This document shows, in pieces, positions 1-11,155 of a stretch of 64,000 nucleotides of DNA. The stretch lies in assembly GCA_025201345.1 (NCBI GenBank), contig JAIXMG010000028.1, forward strand, positions 312,001 through 376,000. Reading direction: 5' to 3'. The notes under the pieces were generated by a model, which did no database searches, was not told the origin of the DNA, and saw only the letters and a list, made by a program, of their open reading frames with translations. Within the stretch, counting starts at the first letter, position 1, and every line of letters starts with the position of its first letter. Made by a program: the position numbers and the translations under genes. This DNA comes from Thamnidium elegans. Lineage: Eukaryota > Mucoromycota > Mucoromycetes > Mucorales > Mucoraceae.

Positions 1-429
1 AAGAGATTATCAGTGCCACTCTTTCACCAAAAAAAAAACACAAGTTTAAATAAGTATTTATTAACTAGTAATTATGATCTTTATTACAGAAAATTCAGAA
101 TAAGACACTGTAATATTATCTATTTCACTATTAGATGGATTAATTACATAATCATACGCAAGCCTCTTACGCATAAAAATTAAAGATTGGCTTGAGACAC
201 TTTCGTTGAACGCTAGTCGCGCGATTAGAGTTTTAATTTAGAATAAAGTCTGGGTACAGTAAATCATCACACAAAGTATATACATATATATCTTGCGTAC
301 AACAGTAACCTTTGGATACATAAATACTCTACTATTTAAAAGTCTGTTTTTTTTTTCCTCTTTCTCTTAAACTTAATCCCTCTCCCTTCCATCCCAATTT
401 ACTTGATCTATTAAACATATTAACCAAAG
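1..429. other. Upstream region of the kelch-protein gene
   Basis: No gene is recognisable here. The stretch is AT-rich, with a T run and pyrimidine-rich sequence from about 345 to 400 just before the ATG at 430, which is the usual look of a promoter and 5' leader in this window. Nothing else is seen. Confidence 0.4.
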
Positions 430-3404
430 ATGATTAAACTTGCATCCCTAATAGGTATATTTTTTCTTTTCTGGACATTTTTAGGAGTGGCCGAAGCAAA
501 GTATCCGGTTATAGTGAACAATACAGCCATCAAATTCAGTCCTAGATTACATGGACGCTCTACAGTTGTATACGAAAACAGAATGTACGTGTATGGTGGT
601 CGAGGTGCCGACGCATCGCCTCTCACAAATAACTTGTACGTATATGATTTTGACACTGACTCTAATGCAGCCGTACTCTCTTTGGTAAATCAAACAAACT
701 CTGGACCTGTTTGCTTTTTCTGCGGAGCTGTCATGATTGATGATACACGTATGCTGATACTTACAAAAGAAATCGCAGGTTTATCTATGGTAAACGCAAC
801 AAATGATACAATTGTACAACCTTTTATATTTGATTTCAAAACGTCCTCTTGGTCTATTGATAATAGAACTCCAATCTTTGATGAATCTTTAAAGCACGTT
901 TTCCAAATAAGACATCAGCATGCTACTGTCTTGGGAGATGATGGGTTGATATATACTATTGGCGGTGTTGATTATTTTCGTTTTGGTTTGGTCGCTAAAA
1001 CTTCTTGGTACTATAATCCATCGGATAATTCTTACGGTATCATAGCTGATTTTAACCAAACATCGTATACCGCTGTGGGTCACAACGCTTTTAGATTATC
1101 GTACGTATACATATATATTATATTATTTACATCTTTTTATATTAATTTTTTTTTAAAAAAATAGAGGTACAACAATAGGGTCAACGCTAGGAAGGAGTAA
1201 TATGTCTATCGGTTATAGCTACCACAGTCCATTCGAGATGAAAATTTTGGATACAGTCAGTAAATCGTGGGTATCTCCTCAACTGATAAAAGATAATAAA
1301 AGCGGGATGGTTCCTAGAGACGCTGGTTCATCTGTGACATTTCATGGCGGAAAATATGTCTGTATTTATGGTGGAAAAAAAGATTCCGGGACCATATATT
1401 CAGATGGTTATGTCATAAATCTAGAGACAATGACAAGCAGTTTACTTGAAATCCCCACAAATAATTACTTCGTAACCCCAAGATATCATGCTCATTTGTC
1501 CGTTATTTCGGAAAGATATCTTGTGTTTGCCTTTGGCCTTTATAAGTTTATTGGCCCTTTAGAAATATCAAGTATTGAATTATTACAGTTACCAACAACT
1601 GAAGAGATACAGAACAGTAACTTAGAAGCAGGAGAGAGTTTCCCGAATCTTACTTGGGTTGTTCCTACGTCTTCTAATGTAGATCCGGAGGCCAAGACTA
1701 CAAGTCGTCTTTCAGGGCCTATCATTCTCTCGATTATATTTGCCGTTCCTGTGACCATGCTTATAACATTTGTAGCTATAGCTATATTGAATAGAAGAAA
1801 AATCACTGGAAAAATACAATCTAAAAGTAACAGGATCTATATGGCCGGTATATTTAAATGGGCATGGCCTCAAAGGTGATAATCTTACTGATACATATGC
1901 AAGCCATTTTTTAATTTACTAATTTATAATACCAATAGACTTGGCGAAACATCTTCTGTGCAACTTTTTAACTTTTTAACTAGGGTTATATTATTTGCAA
2001 TTCTTTTAGCATTTATATTTTATTTCGTACTTAGTATACTTGACAGCCCAATATCATCTACAGATAGCTTTGAGAATAAAGAAAACATGACAATTCCAGG
2101 TATGTTTAAAAAAAAAATTGGGTCTATTTGAAAAATTAAAAAAAATAATACAATCTGTAGATATCCGAGTTTGTTATTCTGGCTGGACTTATTACTCCGA
2201 TTATGACGGAGGAGACGGAGCGTTTCCAACATTACGGTGTCAAAATTTAGAGTCGATCGATATTAAGAGGGGATGCGGCGATATAGTTGTTTTAAATCGA
2301 ACATTTGTAACCCCATCGTTTCCAGGACAATTTGGTAGTACTAAATGTTACATGCATAAAAGCGACCAAGACAAATCCGTTGTTACAAAAGATGCACCAA
2401 CAGTATTATTTTATCATAACGGGCGTTCTAATTTAAAGAGACAAACTGTTTACATTGAATTATATGAACCTAAGAAGAACCCAAACCGAGTTGTATATCT
2501 CAATGAAACAATCGATGGTTTTGATATAGAGACCACGGATAAATGGTTAGATTCTGAACGTGCTGGAAAGTCAAAAAGTGAAGTAGTGAATCAATTTCTT
2601 GCTGTTTATCCCGATTCATACGTTTCTCTTCAATTTGATGTTGTAAATACTCTTAAAATTGATACTGATAGCAAGTGGAATCTATTAGGTATATTTCCCA
2701 AGTTTATTCATACCTCTGAACTTAGTATCACACATACCGATGTACTGAATCATGATACCTATGTCGGAAGTACACAAGGATCCACAGTGTATTTAGGTGA
2801 AATACAAATATCTCCTGCTAGCTTCAACGTAAAGACTATTACTGAAAAAAGAGATGTCACGGTTGTTAATACGCTTGGTGTGTTTGCTGGTATTGTTAGC
2901 ATGTTACTGGCGTTTCACATATTTTTATTTGGAGCCAGACCTACTGATCCCTGGGGAATATTCCAAAAGGCGTCTATTCGAAGAAATCAAAAACAAAAGA
3001 AGAAGGAAGAGATGGAAAAGTATTTCTATATCCCTGAAGTAGAAAGTGTGCCATTCATAACACCTGTTCACCAAAGGTTTTCGTCTATTCATAAGGTCAA
3101 CTTTCAACAGAATGAAAAGCCAAAGATGACACAGGAAGATTCAGAGACAGAATTAATGACTACAAAATCTTACACTCATATCGAATACAGTTCAGATAAT
3201 AATGAAGATATGGAAACCCCTCGTTCGGCCTATGACTTGAATGATGTAGGAGATAGATTAGCTCAGCTAGAGGGTAGAAATCAGATATTGGAATTGGTTT
3301 TGAAGTCGTACTATATCGATGATAAAATATTTCAGGAGTTAAGTGCCAGTAATGGTAAAAAGACGCCAAATATGGAGCGATCAGACTCTGGAAAAGTAGT
3401 CTAA
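430..3404 (+). CDS. Kelch-repeat membrane protein fused to a second membrane-glycoprotein module
   Basis: Exons 430-1100, 1165-1875, 1939-2099 and 2161-3404 give about 928 residues. Residues 1-22 are a signal peptide ending VAEA. Kelch-type blade motifs follow (MYVYGGRG, YTIGGVDYF, YVCIYGGKKD), so the ectodomain is probably a beta-propeller. A first membrane segment lies near residues 407-431. After the 1876-1938 intron comes a second module: membrane segment near 473-495 preceded by RLGETSSVQ, an extracellular-looking domain with several Cys and N-x-S/T sites, a third membrane segment near 751-772, then a charged, partly coiled cytoplasmic tail. The alternative is two genes: kelch ending at the TGA 1877-1879, and a second gene starting at the ATG 1841. 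That would put the second start inside the first coding region, in the same frame, and no other in-frame ATG exists before 2087, so one gene is favoured. Function is unknown; cell-surface recognition or adhesion is inference. Confidence 0.6.
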
Positions 3405-3480
3405 AAGCACATTTTTTTAATAAAAAACAACACGCTTTAAAAATTAGTTTAATTAAAAAAAAACATTTTTGCATGAAAGG

Positions 3481-3850
3481 CTTTGTGAGAAATACTTTCC
3501 TCGTTTGACTTTGGACATCCAAGTTAACAAGAAAGATTCTTGATTACTCATTCTAAGCGTCTTCGTAACAAGATTACTGGATTCACTACTCATTTGATGA
3601 AGCGTATTTATCGTGGGCCTGTTTATGTTATCGTTCAAATTACAAGAAGAAGAACGTGAACGTCGTAATAACTTTGTTCCTGAATCCTCAGCTTTAGATA
3701 CTTCTCTTATCGAGATTGACCCTGAGATTAATGATTTCCTCAAGGCTGTTAACTTTGAAAACCTTCCTGACGTTCAAGTTACTAATCTTTCTGCTGCTCA
3801 AACTAATGTTCGTCGTGGCCACCATCCTCGTGCTCTTCGTGTTTCCGCTT
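3481..3850 (+). pseudogene. RPS17: Ribosomal protein S17 (eS17) pseudogene
   Basis: Three blocks read as eS17 in order but in different frames. [16 protein letters not shown] begins at 3487. [19 protein letters not shown] is shifted to another frame from about 3552. [17 protein letters not shown] returns to the first frame from about 3630 and continues to the conserved HPRALRVSA. Several residues are missing between blocks one and two, where an in-frame TGA also occurs, and small deletions disrupt the segment after RGPV. The N-terminal region is missing. After RVSA the sequence dissolves into a TTTA tandem repeat, so the C-terminus is missing too. No introns are present. It cannot encode a functional protein; the working copy must be elsewhere. 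Confidence 0.9.
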
Positions 3851-3965
3851 ATTTATTTATTTATTTATTTATTTATTTTTTGGAAATAAAAATAAAAATC
3901 AATTTGATAAAACGTTATACGGAAAAGAGGTTTTTTTTTATTTCTCTTTTTTTTTTGTATGTAGA

Positions 3966-3999
<34 letters not shown>
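3850..3999. repeat. TTTA and TG microsatellites at the end of the RPS17 pseudogene
   Basis: Positions 3850-3876 are a (TTTA)n run that directly abuts the last recognisable eS17 codons. Positions 3969-3999 are an uninterrupted (TG)n run of about 15 units. Both are simple repeats seen directly in the sequence. Confidence 0.9.
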
Positions 4000-4006
<7 letters not shown>

Positions 4007-4044
4007 GTTTATACGATTTTAAAAACTGTAGTTATTTTTTTTTT

Positions 4045-4449
4045 TTAAAGTTGCATTCCTTTTGATCTCAACTCTGATTTTGCTTGTGTGATTTCCTAAT
4101 TTATAAAAATTTAGTGTGAAATTAAAATAAAATAAAGTTGAATACTTTACACCCATAAGTTCATGATAGGCTTCAGGACAATCACGGAAAGTGTACATTG
4201 CTGAACCAATATTTGAAAGACAATAACTTCCAAAGGTAACAAGACCCCACCAAGGAAGCTGATAAAAGAAAGAAAAAGGGTTAGATGATGGTAAACGCGT
4301 AGGTCATCTAAAAATAATATATTTTTTTTTACCACAGGAATAATTTTTTCTTGTACGGTTTCAGGTAAAGGAATGAGACCCAGATAAAGGACAATATATG
4401 TAGCGATAAGAATAGCACCAACTGTATAAGCTTCTGTAGCTCTAGTCAT
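4045..4449 (-). CDS. DPM3: Dolichol-phosphate mannosyltransferase subunit 3
   Basis: Exons 4449-4333, 4258-4151 and 4095-4045 give 91 residues. This is the small ER membrane subunit that tethers the catalytic Dpm1 subunit and stabilises the synthase making dolichyl-phosphate-mannose, the donor for N-glycans, O-mannosylation and GPI anchors. Two membrane segments are visible (residues about 9-28 and 38-60). They are followed by the family's C-terminal cytosolic block: MYTFRDCPEAYHELMG, then EITQAKSELRSKG. Length agrees with the family (about 90). Exon 3 is supported because only the 4150-4096 intron restores this conserved C-terminus. The gene is head to head with DPM2, 167 bp between start codons. 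Confidence 0.92.
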
Positions 4450-4616
4450 TTCGAATACTTTTAATGAGTGTTAGAAGGAGTGCAGAAAAAAGAGGAAAAA
4501 ATCACTGCAAAAAAAAAAACCTCATTTTTACGTGACTTTTTAAAAGTGTCAAATGAACAAACGACACACAGACACAAATCATTTTTTATTTTATTTTTTC
4601 CTCTTTTTTCAACATT
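4450..4616. promoter_or_regulatory. Bidirectional promoter between DPM3 and DPM2
   Basis: The 167 bp between the divergent ATGs of DPM3 (4449) and DPM2 (4617) is the only upstream space for either gene. It contains A runs and T-rich tracts and no other gene. A shared promoter is inferred from the layout. Confidence 0.6.
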
Positions 4617-5011
4617 ATGGTAAATTCAGCATTAGGAATGAATATGTAAAAAGTAACATGTATTGATCAGCAAAATATGTTATAGGCAACAGATAAAGCA
4701 GTAGGAGCGATTGGATGTTTCATTACGCTAGGTATATTTGTATACTATTCTACTTGGACATTAATTATTGTAAGTTTCTTTCAAATCCAAAACACTTTTC
4801 TCCTCCTTTTTCAGGGCAATTATGCAAACTAAATTTCACATAAAAAAAATAGCCCTTTGTAGATGAAGGACATCCTTTACACCAATACTTTCCTAGTTGG
4901 AAATACGCGGTTAAAATACCACTGATTATTGCTATCTTCTTATTCACCATCGTCTTTACATTTCTATCACTCATTATGATTAAAACCAACCGAACTACTC
5001 GCATCTACTAG
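4617..5011 (+). CDS. DPM2: Dolichol-phosphate mannosyltransferase subunit 2
   Basis: Exons 4617-4619, 4686-4769 and 4853-5011 give 81 residues, close to the usual 80-84. Dpm2 is a two-helix ER membrane protein that stabilises Dpm3 and the catalytic subunit of the synthase. The family pattern is clear: an N-terminal ATDKAVG followed by helix 1, PFVDEGHPLHQYF between the helices, helix 2, then a basic tail ending TTRIY. The first coding exon seems to be only the ATG, spliced at GTAAAT directly to GCA-ACA-GAT, as in animal DPM2 where Met precedes ATG-rich sequence. Reading on from the ATG instead meets a stop after ten codons, and no other donor gives the right phase. Confidence 0.88.
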
Positions 5012-5104
5012 TACTGTCATACACGCCAACAAGATATACCCTCCTTTTATTTTATTTTTATTTTATTTTTATTTATTATTATTAAAAAAAAAGGGTTCAT
5101 TATA

Positions 5105-6748
5105 TTAGTTGGCCTTTTTAATACCTAGACTATCTACTACATCTGTTACTTTTTCAACCTTCTTTTCAACCATATTTCCCTTCTTTTGAATGGATAGTAA
5201 CCATGGTTTAAACGTAAAGTATGTAGCTGAACCGATGGCGATCAGGATAAAGTGGCAATAATAAATTTCTCGCCACACATGCATAATTTTAGGTACATGA
5301 AGTAAGTCGAAGCAAGGGACAAGCATGTTAAGTAACCCCATAGACGCAATGCATGTACACACATCATAAAAGAATTTCACGTACTTGTTTCCCAAGAATA
5401 AAGGTCTTAGTGTTCTGCGAATTTGTCTTGATAAAACTTGCAAACTAGATGATATCATAAAGAATACTTTTTTTTTTTTACATGTGTTAGTATGTATAAA
5501 TGAAGATCATAGATATATACGTACAATAAAAACCGGGATGAAATCCGTGCCATAAGGAGGAAATAATATAGGTTTTTAAAGTTGTACTTGCAGTTCCAGG
5601 GGGATTAAATCTCAAGTAGACATAATGACGAAGCCAATGGTTGGCACCAATATTCCAATTTTCGGTCAACATCTTGTAAGATTGTGCAAACTCACAAGAA
5701 AGTACGTTCACATTGGTTAATTTGTTAAATAAAGGTTTTCCATCTTTATCTGTTCCATTAAACCCAAATCCTGATAAAATACAAGCACCTTCTGATAAGT
5801 ACCAAATAAAGTAATACTTGCAACGAGTCAATATAGCGGCCAATTGAACAAATAGCATTCTACCAACGTAATGATTTTGTTAGATTCTATTGGATAAATT
5901 ATAATTGGTACTTACTTGTACCAAAAAGAATGAAGTGACCAAGCAGGCTTTAAGGCTTCGAAGTAATTGAATGTAGGAGACAGTTTGATTAATGCTATCA
6001 TAAAGACCATACTTTTAGCAAACGTTTTTAATGCAGGAAGGTATAGGCTGTAAGGGGGTCTACGGTTACTTTGAACAGTGTTCAAGTAATGCATGTATTC
6101 ACACGACGGACCAGCCAAAAAGCCAGCAAAGTAAAATACCCAACCAAAATACTGTAATAAGGTAGGATAATGATCGATCTTCATTTGCTGGGTATGTGGA
6201 GTCAAGTTTTTAGCATCTTTATCGATTACGTTAAAACCATAGGAAGATAACTTTATAGTGATGATCATAAGAGCTCCTGAATAATCTAACTCTGTGTCAC
6301 CTTCAAAACCTTTTAATTGTCGACCAATATGACTAGAGCGTGTACGGATTGATTAGTTGACATTTAATTTTTGTTGTTGTTGTATTATACTTTACCACAG
6401 AGACATACTTGCCATGACTAGAGTAAAGTTAATCCAAGCAGCTTTAGAACCTTTATAATACTTCATAAAAAGGAAAGAGATGAGAGCGATTGTAGTGATA
6501 TGAATAAAACCATCATATAATCTTAATACTGCCAACATAACAATACTAGAGTAAGCAATTGAGAACAAATGCTTGCCATTGGGGTTCATATACTGGAATA
6601 AGATAGCGCATGGATAAGTGAGTATAACAGAAAGAGATAATTTAATATGATCTGGTGCTATACCACCTAGCAAAATAGATAGTTTATCCATAAAGTTAAA
6701 TATATGTGTACAAAAAAGAGAAAGGACAACAATTAATTTTAAAGGCAT
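5105..6748 (-). CDS. ALE1: MBOAT lysophospholipid acyltransferase (Ale1/Lpt1 type)
   Basis: Exons 6748-6396, 6332-5916, 5859-5525 and 5466-5105 give 488 residues. The enzyme reacylates lysophospholipids with acyl-CoA in the ER (Lands cycle). Many hydrophobic helices are visible. The MBOAT signature is intact: the Asn-containing block NWNIGANHWLRHYVYLR, and SSLWHGFHPGFY with the catalytic His. LKGFEGDTELDYSGALM early in exon 2 also matches the family. The C-terminus is Lys-rich and ends KKAN, which could be an ER-retrieval signal of the KKxx type. It converges with DPM2 (93 bp between stops) and diverges from the SCAMP gene (59 bp between starts). Confidence 0.9.
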
Positions 6749-6807
6749 TTTTATATTCAGTTTGGGCTGAATAATTTAATTTCCCTTCTTTACTCCTTGC
6801 CAAGAAA
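6749..6807. promoter_or_regulatory. Very short bidirectional spacer ALE1/SCAMP
   Basis: Only 59 bp separate the divergent start codons at 6748 (ALE1) and 6808 (SCAMP). Core promoters and 5' leaders must overlap, or lie inside the partner gene, unless one gene has further upstream non-coding exons. Confidence 0.5.
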
Positions 6808-7893
6808 ATGTCTCATCAACCATTACCAACAAGTCCTTTTGAAGACCCTTCTAATCCTTTTCAAGATCCTTCTATTACGTCTGCTTTGAATTCTGAACGA
6901 GCAGTACATGAGTCTTCACATGATGACACTACTTTTCATCATGTATCGGATAATCGAGACCCTTTCGGCTCAAGTACGACCTACTTTAATAACGACAATA
7001 ATAATACACCCTCGCCACCACTTGCACCCGCTACTGATAATTTTTTAGCTAGAGAAGAAGCTCTTCGACAAAAGGAACGTGAATTAGCTGATAGAGAACG
7101 AAACTTGGAAGAAAGACAAAGAAATGGAGGCTTAAGAGGAGCAAACAACTTTCCGCCTTGTTTTCCCATCATGTATTTGAACATTGTACAGGAAATTCCT
7201 ACGCAACATCAATCTACAGTTTTATGGTTATATAGAGAATGGTTATTGTTCTTGGTTACACTATTATTGAATTTCTTTGCTTGTCTTTGGGTATTGATTG
7301 ATCATCCTACCGAAGTTCAGACTTCTTCTGTAAATATGGGAATCGCTTTAACCGAATTATTTACACATACCTTGGCTAGTTTTTTCTTGTGGTACAGACC
7401 AGTTTATAATGCTTATATGAAGGATACCTCGTTGTATTATTGTGAGTAAATTATGTGTGATGCGAATTTATTTATTTATTTTTTAACTTGTGTGTGATAG
7501 ATTTCTTTTTCGTGTTTAATGGATTTCATATTTTATATACATTTTATATGGCTATTGGTATCCCCTCCACGTAAGTAAAAAAAAGAAAGAAAAAAAAAAG
7601 TTCATACTGACATATATATATATATTATTAGTGGTGGTGCAGGATTAATTTTATTGATAACATTATTCCAAAACAAATTTTATGGAGGAGGTGTAATTAC
7701 ATTATTGGCTACTATATGTTGGTTAGTAATGGGATGTTTAGCAGTTTATTTGTATAAAAAGACCTATGATCACTACAAGGCAGCAGGTCATACATTTAAA
7801 GAAGCAAAGTCTGAAGCGTTTTCTCACATGGGACGTTCAAACGTAGTACGTGATACAGCTGTAAACGTCGCTTGGAATTCTGCCAGAAGATAA
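6808..7893 (+). CDS. Secretory carrier membrane protein (SCAMP)
   Basis: Exons 6808-7441, 7501-7570 and 7632-7893 give 321 residues. SCAMPs are four-helix proteins of the trans-Golgi/endosome recycling system. The layout is complete. An N-terminal tail has NPF repeats (SNPFQDP), the motif that binds EH-domain proteins. A charged coiled-coil (RQKERELADRERNLEERQR) comes next, then the conserved amphipathic PCFPIMYLNI block, four membrane segments and a short C-terminal cytosolic tail. The loop after helix 2, WYRPVYNAYMKDTS, is also typical. Splice phases restore the helix 3 region without gaps. Confidence 0.92.
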
Positions 7894-8059
7894 ATTTTTT
7901 ATTTTTTTTTGGGTGTACACACAAAAAAAGGGGAATTAGATGTCACATGCAAAAAAATATCACTTTCATGTGAAAAAAGTCAATGCAGTTAATAATCCAT
8001 ATTATTTTTATTTTTCCTTCTCTTTCTTTCTCTTTTTCTTAATAAATCACACACAAAAG

Positions 8060-10569
8060 ATGCATACGTTTTCTAAACCATTGGATAGTTCATGGTTTAG
8101 ACAGAATAAATTAGCGAGCACTAGTTTATTTGCTGCTGCCATGATTGGATTATATCAAGCAAAGCAACAACTCAATACCTCTTCTGCTAAAAGAAAGGAA
8201 GATACCAAAGATATCACTTCTTTATTCCCTATTATTGATTTTAATCAAAAAGTAGGTGTCAACCCTGAATTTAGACGTCAGCTTAATTCTATCGCCAGCA
8301 TCTTATTTCCTCATTGGCATACAAAAGAAGCTGGTTTATTGGTACTTCATTCCATCTTTTTAATCTTGAGAACTTATCTTTCTGTTGTTGTCGCTCGATT
8401 AGACGGTAGAATCGTTAGAGATCTTGTAAATGTCCTTTTTTTTATTTTATTTTTGCAGTGCCCTTACTTTTTTTTCTTTCTTAGGTTAATGGACATGGTA
8501 AGAGATTCTTGACTGGTCTTGGTTACTGGTTTTTGATTGCTATTCCAGCAACTTACACCAATAGTATGGTAATATACATATACATATTATACTATACAAA
8601 GAAAGAAAAAAAAAAAAAAAAAAAAAACTAATTTATTTACTAGATTCGTTATTTACAATCAAAATTATCGATTGGATTTAGAACACGTTTAACCGATTAC
8701 CTTCATAATTTATACCTGGATAAAGAAAAGACATTTTATAAAGCCATCAACTTGGATAGCCGTATTCAAGGTGCAGATCAGTAAGTTTTTTATCGGTCAC
8801 ATTTGTTATTTTTATTAATGCAGTCGATTAGGTTTATTACAACGGATGTTGCCAAATTTTGTGAAACTTTAGCTTCACTTTATTCTAATCTCGCTAAACC
8901 TATCCTTGATACCGTCATTTTCAATTATCAATTAACAAAATCGATTGGTCTTGTCGGTATGGTAGGTCTTTTCCTCAATTACGTTGTCACGGCTAAATTG
9001 TTACGTGCCGTTACACCTCCATTTGGTAAATTAGCTGCTATGGAAGCTAAATTAGAGGTAAATATATACAAGCACACATATACACATATAATATAAAACT
9101 AATAGGTTTTATATATATATATAAAAAGGGTGATTTCCGTGCTGCACACTCACGCTTAATTACAAATGCAGAAGAAATTGCATTTTATAATGGAGCCGAA
9201 TTAGAACACTCTATTTTGGATAAGACATACATGAAATTAATTAAGCACATCAACTCTATTTATAAGACCCGTATCAGTTACAACATGTTTGAAGATTTCT
9301 TGATTAAGTACGCATGGGGAGCTTTTGGTTTAATTATGTGTGCTATCCCAGTCTTTTCGCCCAACTTGGTTGGTTCTACACCCATTGTCGAGACACCTAA
9401 TCAAGACGAAAACGCAAAGGTTGGATCCAGAACTAAAGGATTTATTACTAATAAGAGATTGATGATGTCGTTGGCAGATGCAGGAGGACGTATGATGTAC
9501 TCTTATAAAGAAATGGCCGAATTAGCTGGTTATACATCGCGTGTCTATAACTTATTATCTGTATTGCATGCGCTTCATGAAAACAAGTTTGATGGTCCTA
9601 AAGAAGACAAGGCTTATACCCTTACCAATATTCACGGTAAAATCGTTTATGATAGTGAAAATGGTATTACTTTTGAAAACTTGCCCATTGTTACTCCTGC
9701 TCCTGGTGTGGATCGTGTAGGTGAAGTACTCGTCAAAGGATTAAACGTACAAGTTCGTCCCGGAGAACATTTATTGATTACTGGTCCTAATGGTGTAGGA
9801 AAGACTGCTGTTGCTCGTGTCATTGCTTCTTTATGGCCTGTATTTGAGGGTAAATTATCTAGACCTAGTGATCGTGATATCTTTTATATTCCTCAACGTC
9901 CTTATTTAAGTCTTGGCACCTTGAGAGACCAGTAAGTTTGATATAAATATACATGTATAGTAGGTACTAATGCTTTTAAAAAAAACCCCCCTGTAGAGTC
10001 ATCTATCCTCATACAAAGGAAGATATGGTGAAAGCTGGTCGTACAGAAGAAGAATTAATGCGTATTTTAGAGATTGTTCATTTGGCATATATTCCAGACA
10101 GAGAAGGCGGATGGGAAACCGAGAAAGAATGGAAGGATGTGTTTTCAGGTGGAGAAAAACAAAGAATTGGTATGGCACGTTTGTTCTATCACCATCCTAA
10201 GTTTGCAGTATTAGATGAATGTACTAGTGCGGTATCTACAGATGTTGAAGGTTTAATGTATTCTCATGCCAAGGATATGGGCATTAGTAAGTATTATTAT
10301 TTATTTTACTGCGTTAAAAAAATGCCGAAAACTAATTTTAAATAGCACTTTTGACTATTTCACATCGTCCTGCTTTATTCAAATATCATCGCTTCTTATT
10401 ACGTCTTACTGGCAATAATGGTGAATGGGAATGGGAAACAATCGGCACTCCCAAACAATTACAGTCTGTAGAAAAGGAGCTTGTTTCTTTGACAGCTAAA
10501 TTACAAGAAGTAGATGCTTTAAAATTACGATTAACTACTATCGATAAAGAACTCTCATTGAAAATTTAA
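8060..10569 (+). CDS. Peroxisomal ABC half-transporter, ABCD family (PXA1/PXA2-like)
   Basis: Exons 8060-8425, 8485-8568, 8644-8780, 8832-9057, 9129-9931, 9997-10286 and 10346-10569 give 709 residues. ABCD proteins import long-chain acyl-CoA into peroxisomes for beta-oxidation and work as dimers. The N-terminal half holds the membrane domain, including the block [13 protein letters not shown]. The ATPase domain has Walker A GPNGVGKT, the Q-loop, signature [13 protein letters not shown], Walker [13 protein letters not shown] and H-loop [12 protein letters not shown] and [12 protein letters not shown] are hallmarks of this subfamily. The frame only closes in exon 4 if the AG at 8830-8831 is used, not the one at 8822-8823. 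Which of the two yeast paralogues it corresponds to cannot be told. Confidence 0.92.
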
Positions 10570-11155
10570 AAAACAAAAACAAAAAAGGGACACCTTTTTT
10601 TCGAGTCACAACCTTATAATTTAATAAATTTTTTTTTCTCGGATATAAAAAAATTAATTTCATATTCACTCTTATTCCTTCTTCTTTTTTTCAATTAAAC
10701 TTAAGTTAAACAGTAAGTACAATTAAATAGTGGCACTAATAAAGAGTAGTTCTATGAGAGAGGGAAAAAAGTGTTGATGATAACCAATCACTTCTATAAC
10801 GCTTTATTTTGGTTGACCGTTTTGGACGACCGGGTGTCATGTTAGCTTATTTATGTCATAGTTACACTGAGCTTTTTTCTCTTAAAAAAAAAACTTTCTT
10901 TCGTGTTGATAAACAAATCATTACAAGTTTTATTAACTTATTTTTTCTTTTAAAGGTCTTTTCTTTACTGTTTCTCGAAGGTTATTTTACTTTTTTTTAT
11001 TTAAAATAAAATATATTCATTTATACTTAAAAAAAATTTGGACTGTTTAAATGTGGCTTATTGTGTGTGTACTTTAATTTAGCTGTGTACAATATATATT
11101 TGTTTTTTAAATTTTTTTTTTCCTTTATTTTTTTCTCTTTTTTGTAAAAGAAATA
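10570..11155. other. Intergenic, no gene seen
   Basis: Between the ABCD and SUZ genes lie about 590 bp of AT-rich sequence with T runs. The open frames here are short, low-complexity and Phe/Leu/Lys-rich. I see no conserved protein, tRNA or repeat structure. Confidence 0.4.

Noticed and set aside
1841..3404. Second membrane glycoprotein as an independent gene starting at ATG 1841
   Set aside because: The ATG lies inside the open kelch frame in the same frame, leaving no upstream promoter space; a fusion through the 1876-1938 intron is simpler. Kept only as an alternative.
10809..11009. Small open frame between ABCD and SUZ genes
   Set aside because: Low-complexity Phe/Leu/Lys sequence from T-rich DNA, no conserved features.
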